The notes beneath the pieces are model-generated. The model had not been told where the DNA came from. It searched no databases and saw nothing but the letters and a program-made list of their open reading frames with translations. This document shows positions 40,881 through 52,899 of a DNA stretch of 64,000 nucleotides, piece by piece; positions within the stretch are counted from its first letter, which is position 1; each line of letters opens with the position of its first letter. Both the position numbers and the translations under genes were made by a program. Source of the stretch: Coccinella septempunctata. Taxonomy: Eukaryota > Arthropoda > Insecta > Coleoptera > Coccinellidae. Where the stretch lies: positions 13,865,001 to 13,929,000 of the forward strand of contig NC_058198.1 of NCBI RefSeq assembly GCF_907165205.1. Reading direction: 5' to 3'.

Positions 40881-41753
40881 TAATGGAAATGAAAGTCAAA
40901 CTGTGTAGTCAGTTATTAAGCCACTCCGTGGGGTCAATGATGAAGCTCATTTCTCAATGGGGTAAGTATTTTTTGAAACATAATAATACCAAAATTTACT
41001 ATTTTCCTTTTTAGAAATCAAGCATCCGCTTCAGCTTCACAGAGAGGCTATCGACACTGCTGACGTTATAACTATTCTTGGATGAGTTATTTGATTCGTT
41101 GAATGTATCCAGAGCTTGGACATCCACTGCGAAACTCTTAAAGAAGATGGTTAGTATTCAAACAGAACACAATGTTGTTTGGGAGCAGGCGATACAAATT
41201 TTCAACAGTATTTTATTTTATTGCCCTCGAAAGAAAAGATCCATTGTGGTGCCCACTTTGAAGAATATAGTGACAACATTGAACGCATTCCTTTACCTTA
41301 CTCAAAAACCGTTCAATGATTATCACTTTAAATATATTCTCACTGGGGCTTTCAATCAAGATTGTTTAGTAAACTTTTTTGGGTACATTAGAGCACATGG
41401 AGTAAGGAATACTAACCCAAATGTTGAACACTTTATTTCATCATTCAAAACTTTAGTTATTAATAATTTCATGTCGGTGCATTCCTGGTGATCTAACTGT
41501 GAGGAAGATAAAACAGGGAGTTGTTGTTTAGAGACTCTGAAATCTTTCCTGCAGGAAAATATAAAATCCACATAGGTCTTTGGGCAACTAATTTTTTCTT
41601 TTCCGAATTATTCATGCATTCTAAGCTTTGGCATGCTGTTTTTGATTTCTATTGCCGACTCCCAACAAACATTGTGTCCTTTTTGGATAATGTTGAAGAT
41701 TTCTGAACATATAATAATTTCAACTTCATTTCCTATGAACAATATTATTACTG

Positions 41754-41880
41754 ATGAGGATAAATTCAGATGCATACCACCCGACGATATGAATATCGAC
41801 AAGTGTTACGATCTGAATTGAGCTAGCCAGCTTGTCGATATTCATATCGTCGGGTGGTATGCATCTGAATTTATCCTCAT
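41754..41880. repeat. Perfect 50-bp inverted repeat
   Basis: Arms 41,754-41,803 and 41,831-41,880 are exact reverse complements around a 27-base spacer. The transcript would form a 50-bp hairpin. It lies about 190 bp downstream of the P-type coding end. No recognised gene product. Confidence 0.95.
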
Positions 41881-42159
41881 TATTTTATTCATTGCCTCCC
41901 TGTTTAGGCGTGATCATTCTTTATTAATATTACTACTGTTTATTATAATTATTGTCTTACGAAGATATGTGACCCTGTTGACATTTTACCTCTGCTCATA
42001 TATTCATTGCCATAATTATAGCTTATGTATTTCCATATTTTTTTTTCCTGTGCTGGGTATATCAATATATGTATATTTTTCATGACAAGTTTTATTTCTC
42101 CTTAAAATTCGCCCTAATAATCCATATTATACTATCGACGTCTAAAATACTAGTGAATG

Positions 42160-42513
42160 GGCTAATTTAAATTTCCCGCCATGCGATTGCAGTTTCCAGT
42201 TATACCGACATTTCTCCCGGTTAGTTGGGTGGCAGCCGCATGGGGGCGCTGAGGGCGGGATAAACTGTATTTTGCATCGTAGAACGTGAGTGTCAGATCT
42301 ATTCTACTCTGTAATCTGTGTTCACTAGCGTGTTAGAAGCGAAAACATAGAGTGATTCTTGGCAGGTTTTTTTTAGCGAGCGATGTTTACACTGTTGCGT
42401 CTTCTGTTCATCTCATGCATGTGTTACCCGTCTTGGGTCGAGGAAGGGAGACCCCTGATACCATGTGGCGCGAAAAACTTTTATTTTAAAAATTAACGTT
42501 AGTTTCCCAAACA
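42160..42513 (-). repeat. Probable 3' LTR of minus-strand BEL element, left edge uncertain
   Basis: On the minus strand, a purine-rich CCCGGGGCAGGA precedes TGTTTGGGAAACTAACG at 42,513, which looks like the start of an LTR downstream of the integrase gene. No partner LTR is seen, so the far border near 42,160 is a guess. Confidence 0.4.
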
Positions 42514-42744
42514 TCCTGCCCCGGGAAAATGTTTGCAACGTTTTAAGTATAAAAAAATTAAATATAATGAACGAATGGGTGGCATTCGTTTGCTGAGCAA
42601 TTTATACCAAATAACTATAAATAAATACCCAAAGAGCAAAATAAGAGAAAAAAAAAATATATTAGCAATTGTTGCTTGTGCACGAAAATCCCCAATGTTA
42701 AATTAATATAAAATTTAATGGAATAGCAAAAAAAAAACAGATTA

Positions 42745-43239
42745 TCACTCAACAGGGAACGGGCAGAGTTTCACTAGTGGTCGTGTCAGAAAACCTGAAA
42801 TCGTTTTCACTGTGGCGACCCTAGTGACATTGTCATCGCCAGGATGCAATGCTACGATTCGAGCTAGGCTCCACTTCCCAGGAGGTAGATTATCTTCCTT
42901 GATCAACACAAGAGAACCGAGGCGAGGTGGAGAAGTGAAGTCTAGCCACTTGCTGGCGACAAATCGCTGCAAAGCAGCCACAAAAATTTCTGCAGAAAGA
43001 TCGCTTGCTAATTCTACATGAACGGCTTTTGTGGCAAGACAAACGAAGACACAAATGTATGCTTTGCACGATTTGACTCCGCGATGACGTGACAAAGTGA
43101 TTAAAAAAAGACCTCCGAAGTCAACAGCGGAATGGAGGAAAGCTTTGGCTTGAGTGATTCGCGTTTCTGGCAGCGGAGCCATTGGAGGTTGAAATGACTT
43201 CGGTCGAATCTTCCAACAATAGACACACTTCGAAATCAC
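42745..43239 (-). pseudogene. BEL/Pao integrase with internal deletion
   Basis: The minus strand reads CVYCWKIRPKSFQPPMAPLP, AVDFGGLF and FVCLATKAVHVELASDLSAE. It then jumps from LQRFVASK to FTSPPRLGSLVLIKED, so the segment with the second Asp and the Glu is deleted. The C-terminal PPGKWSLARIVALHPGDD and PLVKLCPFPVE are intact. The frame stays open across the deletion. Confidence 0.85.
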
Positions 43240-43244
43240 AGAAT

Positions 43245-44459
43245 CAGTGGCGGCCCGTCAGGGACGGCAGGGTCGGCAGTGCCGACCCAAAATTTCACGA
43301 GCAGCAAAAATGTGAATTCTCACTTGTGTAAAATAATAATGTATTAGAAATTCTCCAAACATTACATAGCTCTCAATAAATTTCATAAAAATATTAGGCA
43401 TATGATATCTGATATCAATGGAATATGGAACTCTTTGAAATACGCTGTTTCAAATTAAATCCCTACTCGGTCCGTAGACAAAATACGCTCATCTCCAATC
43501 GAGCTATGAAGACAGCGCCGCAGATGCCTTCTCTAGCGACCGAGTGACCGTCCGTTCGTACTGTTCATTCTAGTACGGCATGCCGTATCTGCATTGTAAA
43601 CATATCGAAGGAGCGCCAATATCAATGAGTCAAATTGCTTCAAACTTGAATAATTTTTGTTGGAATTTCATTCGGATAACAATTAAAATTAGATAAGCCT
43701 CTTATTTAATGTTTTTTCCGCCAATATCCGATAGTTTCAGTTTCACATAACAAATTACAAGAGATCGCTGTTATTTAAAACGAATTTTTAATGTATTTGT
43801 TAATTTTTATAAACGTGAGTGCTGAATATATAATACTAATGAAATGCCGAAAATTTTTTAAGACCTTTTCAAAGGATAAAGACCAAAACTATGATGAAAG
43901 TTGATATTGTTGGCTCAATACTTCGCACGGTGTAGGACATGTAGGTCCGGCAGGCAGCGACCCTGCCGACCCTAGAACGCCTCTCTTCGGTAACTCGAAG
44001 AGTGATCGTTCGGGATATCTCGATTCTATCGTTTGCGCTTTAGGTGATGTTAATTTCTCGCAAATCTCAATTTCGTTAGAATGCACTTTTGTTTGTTTTT
44101 CCAATTTTATTTTATGGATGAGCATTTTTAGAGTATTTTTATTTGTTATATTTATTTTCGGTTCTTATTTTCATATTTGTTCCGAAATTATGTTTATTTT
44201 TCAAGTGGTATGCAGGGCTAAAATAGTTATTTCTCAATCATTTTTTATTTTCCGGATAATCTTAAGAGATTATTGAAACAGAAACAAAAATTTTGGCGAA
44301 ACTCCACTATGAAAAACTAACGCACCCAGTGCAGTACCCCATGGTGATGTGGAAACCTGCATAATACATAGGTATAGAAAATATTTGAATAAAAAAAAAA
44401 ATATATATATATATATATATATCTGCCGACCCACGATAAATATGCTCGAGCCGCCACTA
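43245..44459. mobile_element. Nonautonomous hAT inserted in BEL
   Basis: Inverted ends CAGTGGCGGC / GCCGCCACTA with a perfect 8-bp duplication CACAGAAT (43,237-43,244 and 44,460-44,467). 1215 bp, no transposase. It contains repeated CTGCCGACCC words and an AT microsatellite at about 44,398-44,422. It splits the integrase zinc-finger region of the BEL element. Confidence 0.9.
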
Positions 44460-44467
44460 CACAGAAT

Positions 44468-45590
44468 TGATTGCACGTTTACTTGAAAGAATCCAAAATC
44501 TCTGAGAAATCAAATATTGGGTTGTTCGTGGTCCAGCATGCAAATATTTTTTGTGATAATGTGCTATAGTCAGCGTAGTGAATCGACTTTGGCGAGGCAG
44601 TAGGATCGGAAACTTTGCGTCGTGTCTCAACTGAGCTTTCTCAATTCGACCTCCTACTCTTAAAATTCCTTCTGAATCAAGGAAGGCGTACAATTTTCGA
44701 AGCGGCAGCGAAAATTTTTTACTCTCAAATTCACGAAAGAAATGTTTCTGCTGAACATATTTAACTAACATTAGCAGAGCGGTGTACAGTTCAGAATTGG
44801 TGAGGTGAGCATAAGTTGTACGTTGACGATCTTTAACATTCGATATGAATCTTAACAAATAAGCAGTGACTCTTAGTAACGTGTCAAAGGATGAAAACCG
44901 ATTTATTAAGGTTTGCAGAACATGATCATCATCTGACAGAAGAGTTAAAAAGTTCAATGTTCGTTGTTCTTCTACTGGATATGAGAAGGATGAATGCGGA
45001 ATGAATATCGATATTTCACGTTCTCTTAACAATGAGGGACCCGTGAACCAAATGTTAGCAGACAAAAGTTTAGATGGTAAGAGACCTCGAGATGCCAGGT
45101 CAGCAGGGTTATTTTCTGAATTAATGTAAACCCAGGAAGTTTGCGGTATATGAGATTGAATGTATGAAACGCGGTTTGCAACGAATGTCTTCCAACGATT
45201 GGGCGTGCCTTTGAGCCAATGGAGAACAATTTGTGAATCAGACCAAGAAACTACCTTCTTTATCGATATGACATCACTAAAAACGTCAACAACAAAGCGC
45301 ATAAGTTTAGTTAAAAGGACAGCAGCGCATAATTCGAGGCGAGGTATCGTGATTTTCTTCAAGGGAACAATCTTAGACTTTGCGCACACAAAATGCGTAG
45401 TAATTCTGTCAGCGCCTAACGCTCGCAAATAGACTACACACGCGTATCCTTTTTCACTGGCATCACAGAAACCGTGAATTTCATAGAAAGCGTCACTCCA
45501 GAGGAGAACGGTGGAAATAGACGGTTATTACGGTTAACTTTTGAAATCCTGGCAAGTCACTCCCTCTGTCGGCGGAAATCGGTACAGTGG
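44468..45590 (-). pseudogene. BEL/Pao RNase H and integrase zinc region
   Basis: The minus strand begins near 45,590 (GFQKLTVITVYFHRSPL), then FYEIHGFCDASEKGYACVVY, IPRLELCAAVLLTKL, SWSDSQIVLHWLKG and ENNPADLASRGLLP, the full set of Pao RNase H motifs. The long linker ends in LRVGGRIEKAQLRHDAKFP and YHKKYLHAGPRTT. The frame is open from 45,428 to the hAT border. The upstream reverse transcriptase is absent. Confidence 0.85.
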
Positions 45591-46519
45591 CTGGTCTCAG
45601 TCGAATGGCAGTGCACCCTGTCTCTCTCTCCTTGTCTCTCTCTCTCTCTCTCTCTCTATCTCCCTCTGTGGTCCTCAAAATGGCTGCCAGTCAGACAGCA
45701 GGTCGGAAGGAACTGTCAACCTGTAACTTGATCGGTCGGAAGTCGGCAATCTATTAACAAAATAAGCACCAAAAATACGGTAGGAACACCAAGTCCTCCT
45801 GGGACCCAACGGCGGTCGAATAACGGACGCGGAAGGCTGGCACTCTACACGGTCTACGATCAATAGGTCAAGTTTAAACGGTAGGTAAGTATTCTCAGCC
45901 AGTCCAACGGACTAAAGAAAGCGGAAAATAGCCCTCTGGTATGCACTACGTAAGGAATAATAATGCTACAAGTCACTTGCCTCAAACTTCTTGACGTAAT
46001 TTCCAACTCACGGCAATAACACCTTACGCACTATTCTCGGCAGCTCGATCTCCACCAGAGTCCACCACAGAACACAAATAATATCTCCACTACTTCGCCC
46101 TTGACCTTCAGCGCAGGGCCTCGAATTACCCCTCTCCTCGGAAAACTTGCCCCACTATGGGTAACTCATCTCTCCATTGGATGCACTCAAATTGTTCGGT
46201 CAATCAGCTGGCTCGGAAAGAGACAGAAACAAGAAACAATTGAAGAAAAGGAAAAACTGAACAAGTTGAAAGACCTCTCTCGAGTCAGAAAAAGTACGGT
46301 TGAACGGAAAGTATTCTAAAATATATGAATTCTGAAAACAAAAGACATACATATACGCTTTTCGCTACAAATTTGGGACTGGTCGGTGGAAAACAATGTC
46401 GAAAATATTTTGGTGGTCAGGTCTTATTATGCAATAATCTGTGAAGAAATTTCCTTTTGTGGCGGACCGAAAATCTGCCCCGTCACAATTATTGTCGTCA
46501 ACGATTAATGAAATACTGG
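45591..46519. other. No gene recognised; CT microsatellite
   Basis: Contains a CT-rich microsatellite at about 45,623-45,662 and otherwise unidentified sequence between the BEL and jockey remnants. Part may be a further BEL or insertion remnant. Confidence 0.4.
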
Positions 46520-46688
46520 AGTTCACTCATGCCTAGAGATATGAAGTTTGATTTTCTAAATTCCTGCAGAACATTCTTTTTTTTTCTTGGATCCATATTT
46601 CAGTTTGCTTTATAAAGTTTTTGCGGTAGCAGTTTGTTTTAAGGTTTGCTGGAAATATATCATATATTCTGGGCGCAAGATACAGATA
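46520..46688 (-). pseudogene. Jockey-like LINE C-terminal end, distal part
   Basis: The minus strand continues the reading from 53,945 onward: LAPRIYDIFPANLKTNCYRK and NFIKQTEIWIQE, the usual end of jockey-type ORF2. It is separated from its upstream part by the RTE insertion at 46,689-53,944. Confidence 0.75.
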
Positions 46689-46751
46689 GCGCAGACGACT
46701 GCGCACTTATAGCTAATAGCCCAGAGAATACTGGACACCTATAAATATATA
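46689..46751 (+). pseudogene. RTE-like reverse transcriptase catalytic box
   Basis: Reads ADDCALIANSPENTGHL, the box containing the two catalytic Asp residues, and is then cut by a hAT element. Confidence 0.7.
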
Positions 46752-48392
46752 CAGGGCCGTCGCTAGGGGGTAGGCAGGGTAGGCGGCCGCCTAGGGCGCT
46801 AGGATTAAGGGGCGGCATTTTGAGCAACTTATGTACCGAATGAAAATAAATGCAGTTCAGTGAGCAACAAGAGGAATACCGAGAAATTTATCTAGGCGCG
46901 GACTCACTGATAAACGCAATATGCAGGGGCAATAAAAAACCATCAAAGGTGCCGCATTCGCATTCATATCATAAATATCCCTGGCAGCCTGTATGTTCCG
47001 CACTGTAGTGACCACTTTTTAAGAGTTATTTATGTTATAACTTATGAAACTTTTCGGCTTCGCTTTGATAAATAAGAACGACTAGTGTTGGATTTTTGGG
47101 GCGGCTTCTTTCACATTTCGGACATTATTTTCGTTTTCAATTTTCCAATCAGAATTCAGAATGTTGATTCCGGGGTGGAGTGTGAAAGATTTCAGAAAGT
47201 ATTTTATTTCCATATTAACATTCAGTATTCCTACGAAAAGAAAGGAAAATTTTAGAGTTAATTTCCGGAATAAGTCAATTATATATTTATGCTCATTGCT
47301 TTTACAAACTAAGTTATCAATTTGAAGAGCTCTATAACTCGGTATTTTTCAAACATTGTTTCGGCACCGGGTAACAGGATAGAAATTTATAGAAAATCCT
47401 CAATAATGATGCTTATAATATATATTCAATATTTCCTATTCGTAATACCTTCACAACTCAGGGAATACTCTTGAACCCTATGGTTTAAAGAAAAATACCT
47501 ATAGTTCGATAATTTTTCAGAATTTAATATGAATGTTTTCAATAAATAACTGTTTCTAATCCAATATAACTCTGCTCTCGTTTTTTCTTCCATCATTTGC
47601 TAATAGCTGAATGGGTTCAGGAATTAGGATCCAAATAAATGAAAGGAATTACAACCTGGAAGGAATGGCATTTTGTGGAAATGTTTTACCGATAAAAATG
47701 CTCTCTATGAATATTTTTTCAATTTTGTTGTGTGTTCTCTCAAAGGGGTAAAACTTGAAAATACTATTCCATTTTCATCTAGATCTTTTCAAAATTTCTC
47801 AATTTGATATTATGTGTTAAAAAGGAAACGATTCATGTTTTATGACTTGCCCGTAAAAGCAATATTCCCGTAACAAAAATAAAGTACGACGTTTGAGCAT
47901 AAACGGCTGGAATTGAAAAATCTAGCATACAGTTGTAAAGTCGCTCTGATATCTATTGTAGCCTTCTTATTGGTAGATCCCCACAAAAATGTGAGTTCTT
48001 CAACTCTCCAACACTTAAGAGAAAAAAATGATAGGTAAGTATTTTTTTTTATTTCTCATACACCTTGAAAGTTTTCGAAGAAAGAGGTTTATTAGTTGAA
48101 AATCCCCCCTTAATGTTCGCAGAGGAATGACCTCTTACAATATTTCGCAAATACACAACCTGTATATATTATTCATCTTTTATCAATACTAAAAGTATTT
48201 TGGATTTTTCTACTATAATTCGAAAGTATGCTGATTTTTGTTTTTGATTATGTATCCATTGCTTATTGAATATTCTAGAAAAGATGCAATTTTTGCATAC
48301 TCAGTTTACGCAATTCGTCAAAATTTATTTCTCCGTTAGTGCGCCAATTTAGAGCTTTGCCTAGGGCGCCAGTTTGGCTTGCGACGGCCCTG
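46752..48392. mobile_element. Nonautonomous hAT inserted in RTE LINE
   Basis: Inverted ends CAGGGCCGTCGC with an 8-bp duplication AATATATA (46,744-46,751 and 48,393-48,400). 1641 bp. The subterminal word CCTAGGGCGC occurs near both ends. I saw no transposase frame inside. Confidence 0.9.
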
Positions 48393-48400
48393 AATATATA

Positions 48401-48739
48401 TACGAAGCTTAAGGCCTTAGACTCAATATCTACAAAACCAAAATCCTGGTAAGTTCGCCAGAAAGCCTTCAAACACATATCAGCCTGAAGAATGAAACTC
48501 TAGAACAGGTCGAGCAGTTCAAATACTTGGGAAGCTTCATAAATACTAGGGCTAGCCTAGACACGGAAATACACAACCGTATCAATTCGGCATCACGTGC
48601 ATTCTGGAAGCTAAAAATCAGAGTGATTCAAAATCACGACCTCAATCTGAAGACCAAGACAGCTGTTTACAAAGCAGTCGTCCTTCCAACGCTTCTTTAC
48701 GGAAGCGAAAGCTGGACGCCCTACAGGCGACATATTAAA
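48401..48739 (+). pseudogene. RTE-like reverse transcriptase, thumb region
   Basis: Reads LRLNIYKTKILVSSP, LEQVEQFKYLGSFI, INSASRAFWKLK and VYKAVVLPTLLYGSESW, the segment after the catalytic box in RTE-type proteins. The open frame 48,527-48,745 covers its end. It is interrupted at 48,740. Confidence 0.8.
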
Positions 48740-49439
48740 CCCTAATAGCACAAAGTAGTCCTATGGACATCCATAGGACGTCCTCTTCGGACATTACGGA
48801 CATCCATGGGACGTCCATTTCTGGTACAATGGACGTTCTATGGACATCCGAGGGACGTACAAATGTCACAACTTTGAACCGAATTCGGACGTCCATCGCG
48901 GACGTCCAATGGATATCCCGTTGGGACCATCATTAGCTATCTCAACGGTACAAAAAATTACCACGACGTTGGCTGTCCTATCTATTACAATTTTAATATC
49001 CTAGAACCCAATGTCTTACACTCAGACGCAGATCGTATTTTCTGCGTTGTTCCCATTTTCATCCATACTTACTAGAAAGTTTTTACACTTGGCCCGGATT
49101 CGAACTCACGAATACGTGGGGACATCGTATTACTGAGCTCTCGCTGCAACCGTCCTAGCTACTGAGACCATACGATATACCTACTTGTAGGAACATATTC
49201 ATTATATTGTTAACTGATTTATGGAATAGTAGTTGATCAATACAGAAATACCATATAATAAGAACTAAAGTCTTAAAACTCAAACATAGATTATTTTATA
49301 ATAGTAATTACTCAAGTATTTAGTCTTCGTTCATCATAACGTTATACATAATATAATATCCATGAGATATTCATATACTGCAAAGCGGAAAAGAAGGAGT
49401 TTAGTGAAAAATAATATTAAATTTTGGTGTTCATTGATA

Positions 49440-49833
49440 TACATGTATGTATTATTTGGTTCATATTACGGACTCCTAGTGAATATCCGGTAAGGACATT
49501 CAAAAGATGTCCCTACCGGATATCCACTAGGTGTCCGTGATGGACGTTATACGGACCATGTAACTTATACATGTTATTTGGTCCATATTACGTCCCTTAC
49601 GGACTCCTTGTGAATATCCAGTATGGACATTCAAAAGATGTCCCTACCGGATATGCAATAGGTGTCCGTCATGGACGTTATACGGACCATGTAATATATA
49701 CATGTTATTTGGTCCATATTACGTCCATTACGGACTCCTAGTGAATATCCGGTATGGACATTCAAAAGATGTCCCTACCGGATATCCAATAGGTGTCCGT
49801 CATGGACGTTATACGGACCATGTAATATATACA
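49440..49833. repeat. 131-bp satellite, three units
   Basis: Units recur at exactly 131 bp (TGTCCCTACCGG at 49,508, 49,639 and 49,770), each roughly palindromic (GGTCCATATTACGTCC ... GGACGTTATACGGACC). A fourth unit lies at 52,904-53,040 beyond the LTR element, which inserted into the array. Confidence 0.9.
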
Positions 49834-50120
49834 TGTTAGAATTAATAAAACACGTGGTTGATACTTTTTATTCACAAAGTAAGATGGCGGTCGGTTATCT
49901 AGCACGTGGAGGTGCTCTAACACAGGGTCAGGTACAAAGCGTATCGCCCGACAAGATAGTTCAAGTAATTGTGTATTCGGCCTGTGCCAAAGAGAGAGCA
50001 GGTAACATTGGAGCACAGAGTTCACAGAGCATAGGTTCTATACTCTTATTCTTCCTTCGACATTCGTCGTCGGACATTATCAGTATATTTTAAGGGGGGT
50101 CAAATTAACATTTGCTAACA
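49834..50120 (-). repeat. LTR copy (left; 3' LTR in element orientation)
   Basis: 287 bp from TGTTAGAATTAATAAAACAC to ATTTGCTAACA. The open frame inside it (49,833-50,093) recurs in the other LTR and is not a gene. Confidence 0.9.
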
Positions 50121-50420
50121 CGGCCATACTGACCACTGAAACGTCCTCGTTTCACTTACTAGGCATAAACAATATCTTAATATCAAACAACATTGTTAAA
50201 GGGTGCTTGTAAACATAAAACAGTTGAATCTTTGTGTACATGGCTCTGTTTGATGCGCTGGCTCGCGCTGCGGCATTATTATAGGTGGAAAAAAGAGCCA
50301 AGCGAGAAAAAAACCACCACCGCTTACTGTTTACAGATCAAGTCAACAAAATACTTGGAATTTCAAAAGTTGATAAAATTATCATTTACAACATATAAAC
50401 TGTTAAATTAGGTTTGTGAC

Positions 50421-50892
50421 ATTGCACATAAGTTAGCCTCTACTAGGGACTCCCGTCCGGGCCTTACTTGTCAATTGCACAGAAGTTAGCCTCACTAGTG
50501 ACCTCCCGTCTAGGCCTTACTTGTCAATATCACAACTGTGAAATTGCACAGAGGTTAGCCTCAACTAGGGACTCCCGTCCGGACCTTACTTCTCAATTGC
50601 ACAGAGTTAGCCTCACTAGCGACATCCCGTCTGGGCCTTACTTGTCAATATCACTACTGTAAAATTACACAGAAGTTAGCCTCTACTAGGGACTCCCGTC
50701 CGGACCTTACTTGTCAATTGCACAGAAGTTAGCCTCACTAGCGACCTCCCGTCTAGGCCTTACTTGTCAATATCACAACTGTGAAATTGAACAGAGGTTA
50801 GCCTCAACTAGGGACTCCCGTCCGGACCTTACTTCTCAATTGCACAGAGTTAGCCTCACTAGCGACATCCCGTCTGGGCCTTACTTGTCAAT
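50421..50892. repeat. 60/121-bp higher-order tandem repeat
   Basis: Eight half-units of about 60 bp alternate in two types, giving a 121-122 bp period (starts near 50,421, 50,542, 50,664 and 50,786). Each carries GTTAGCCTC, a CCCGTC word and CCTTACTTGTCAAT. Confidence 0.9.
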
Positions 50893-51124
50893 TTCACATA
50901 TTCGTATTTAAAGTACCGAAAACTTATCATGGAATTTCAAGTGCTTTGGAAAACATTCAACATAAAATGAAAATGAGACAATACAATGGATCATAACATA
51001 ACAATAAGAATCTCATAAGGAACAGTATAGAACATAAAATCTGATGGACATGAGAATATTTCACTTCATCATGGCGCATCATTGAAACTAGCACTCACTC
51101 ATCACTATTTGCTTTTTTTAAGCC

Positions 51125-52507
51125 AAGATCTCATTGGTTCTATTCTGGACTCCTACTCTTCTCAAGGCATATAGATCGTTTGGTAGGACTGCTTGCACTT
51201 CGAAAGGTCCAATAAATGTTGGCTTCAGTTTTTCTTCATTCGATAGATATCACCTTCATGGAAATTTTCTGATTAACATCAATCGGTAACCTAACCTGAT
51301 GTTCGAGACCTGCCAGCGTTATACTATACTCCTGGATTGCTCAACGGGAACATTTTACATTCTTGAGAGCGCTTGTCTTGTGTAAATCTTCATAATAATT
51401 CACGTACAAACAGATCAAACTTTTGCAATTGGTTTTGATTTTCCTGAAACATAACAAAGCGCCAGTATCTTATTTTCACTAGGTATGTTTCGACTAAGTT
51501 AGTCGACATGCTTGATATTTTTGTTATTTGACAACATTCGATTTATTCAATACTTTACTAATCGCTCGTCCAATCCTGACAAGTCTAGATTCTAATCTAA
51601 TGTGCTAATCGATTGTTACGAACACTGGGTAACTAGAGTTTGACTGAACTTGTTTCTCTCTTTTTCTTAACAAAATAAAAATCTTCAGTATGTCCCTTTC
51701 TATCACAGAAATTACATTCAAGACTGGAATTTTCTGGATTAGAATTAAAACAACGTTTCTTTACAATAATCTAACTTTCTATGCCTAAATTTTCCACAGT
51801 TCTTACAATTCCCATGAAAGGTTTTGTCTGATTCTGTTTTCAGTAGCTGCTTCATTTTTCTAGTTTTCTACTATTATCCACTAATATGGAGCGTCGGAAT
51901 CCTATGAAGAAGGCAATTTCAGCTGCTGCATTTCATTCTTAGATTCTTGCACTAATAATCTATTCTAAACATTTGTGATATCATGTGCTATCAAGCTCAA
52001 CACTATTTCCCACGGAAACTTTTCACAAAGTTTCCTGATCGAATTCAACTTGGCATGAGCATACTCTACTAACGAACTAAAATTTGCACTACTTATCAAC
52101 ATGCTAGCTTTAAGCCTCGTGGCCTGAGTTCCTTTCTCAGGGAACGCTATCTCTAAATTCCTAGAAAATGTTGACCAATTTCTAACTATCGGTTTCCAAT
52201 TTTGATAAATTTTGGCTGCACGGCCTTTCAGGGCTTGCCCACAACAGTATCAGACGTACCTGTTTACGAATTTAATTTGATCAACTTCCTCACTCCACTC
52301 CTTGGTTGAAAAGGATGTATCGTCGGGGTCAAACTGGGCTAACGATAATTATGCGGTCACCACGTGGTCGGTGTCGTTCCTTAAACTAAACATGTTGGCT
52401 AGCAACTCCATCATCTTCATTTGAAGTTGGGCCTGGTTCTCCATTATCCGCATTACCGAAATGGCTTCACTTTCTTCGGGAGCTTTGTTGAGATTTTGCT
52501 GGTCCAT
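51125..52507 (-). pseudogene. Gag and integrase-tail remnants of the LTR element
   Basis: Minus-strand ATG 52,507 opens MDQQNLNKAPEESEA and a capsid-like region (FSTKEWSEEVDQIKFVNRY, QALKGRAAKIYQNW) with stops. Two zinc-knuckle-like spots follow (CKNCGKFRH, CNFCDRKGH). At about 51,245-51,125 the reading is EEKLKPTFIGPFEVQAVLPN, an integrase C-terminal domain. Protease, reverse transcriptase and the integrase core are missing between them. Confidence 0.7.
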
Positions 52508-52612
52508 TTTTTCTTATTCTTGTAGATTCTCACAAAACACAAACAATTTTCACTCACAAAATAGGATCCTCAATTTCTTGTCTCGAAAGAAGAAATTTAA
52601 TCCCACTTCTGA

Positions 52613-52899
52613 TGTTAGAATTAATAAAACACGTGGTTGATACTTTTTATTCACAAAGTAAGATGGCGGTCGGTTATCTAGCACGTGGAGGTGCTCTAAC
52701 ACAGGGTCAGGTACAAAGCGTATCGCCCGACAAGATAGTTCAAGTAATTGTGTATTCGGCCTGTGCCAAAGAGAGAGCAGGTAACATTGGAGCACAGAGT
52801 TCACAGAGCATAGGTTCTATACTCTTATTCTTCCTTCGACATTCGTCGTCGGACATTATCAGTATATTTTAAGGGGGGTCAAATTAACATTTGCTAACA
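52613..52899 (-). repeat. LTR copy (right; 5' LTR in element orientation)
   Basis: Identical to 49,834-50,120. On the minus strand it is followed by TCAGAAGTGGGATTAAATTT, the probable primer-binding region. Confidence 0.9.

Larger units (their letters stand above)
37381..41570 (+). pseudogene. P-element/THAP9-type transposase, split and decayed
   Basis: 37,381-38,400 holds a coiled region (SLKNKVQHMKEVMDFL), then FAATLQFYSGKAYEDEEVRK, LPHQATVRKWYKNLNCEPGF, LLLDEMSISKQ, VTCDCPSVNFSMMKELGC and LDACHMLKLMRNSF, with a frameshift near 37,862. After a 2.5-kb gap it resumes at about 40,883 with MKVKLCSQLLSHSV. A 52-bp GT-AG intron (about 40,962-41,014) follows, then a frameshift near 41,070, FLDELFDSLN, FFGYIRAHGVRNTNPN and NCEEDKTGSC to about 41,570, with an in-frame stop at 41,489. 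The order and motifs fit P-type transposases. The DNA-binding THAP domain is absent. Confidence 0.8.
49834..52899 (-). mobile_element. Young nonautonomous LTR retrotransposon
   Basis: Two 287-bp LTRs (49,834-50,120 and 52,613-52,899), identical by eye, TG...CA ends and a TACA duplication on both sides. The internal 2.5 kb encodes, on the minus strand, only Gag remnants and the C-terminus of integrase, plus a tandem repeat. Pol is deleted. Recent insertion that must have relied on enzymes from another element. Confidence 0.88.

Noticed and set aside
49833..50093. 86-codon open frame, repeated at 52,612-52,872, as a duplicated gene
   Set aside because: Both copies lie inside the two identical LTRs; the frame is a by-product of the LTR sequence.
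50421..50892. Regular repeats with alternating segments resembling a CRISPR array
   Set aside because: The 'spacers' are repeated too (121-bp higher-order period), the unit lies inside an insect LTR element, and there are no cas genes; it is a tandem satellite.
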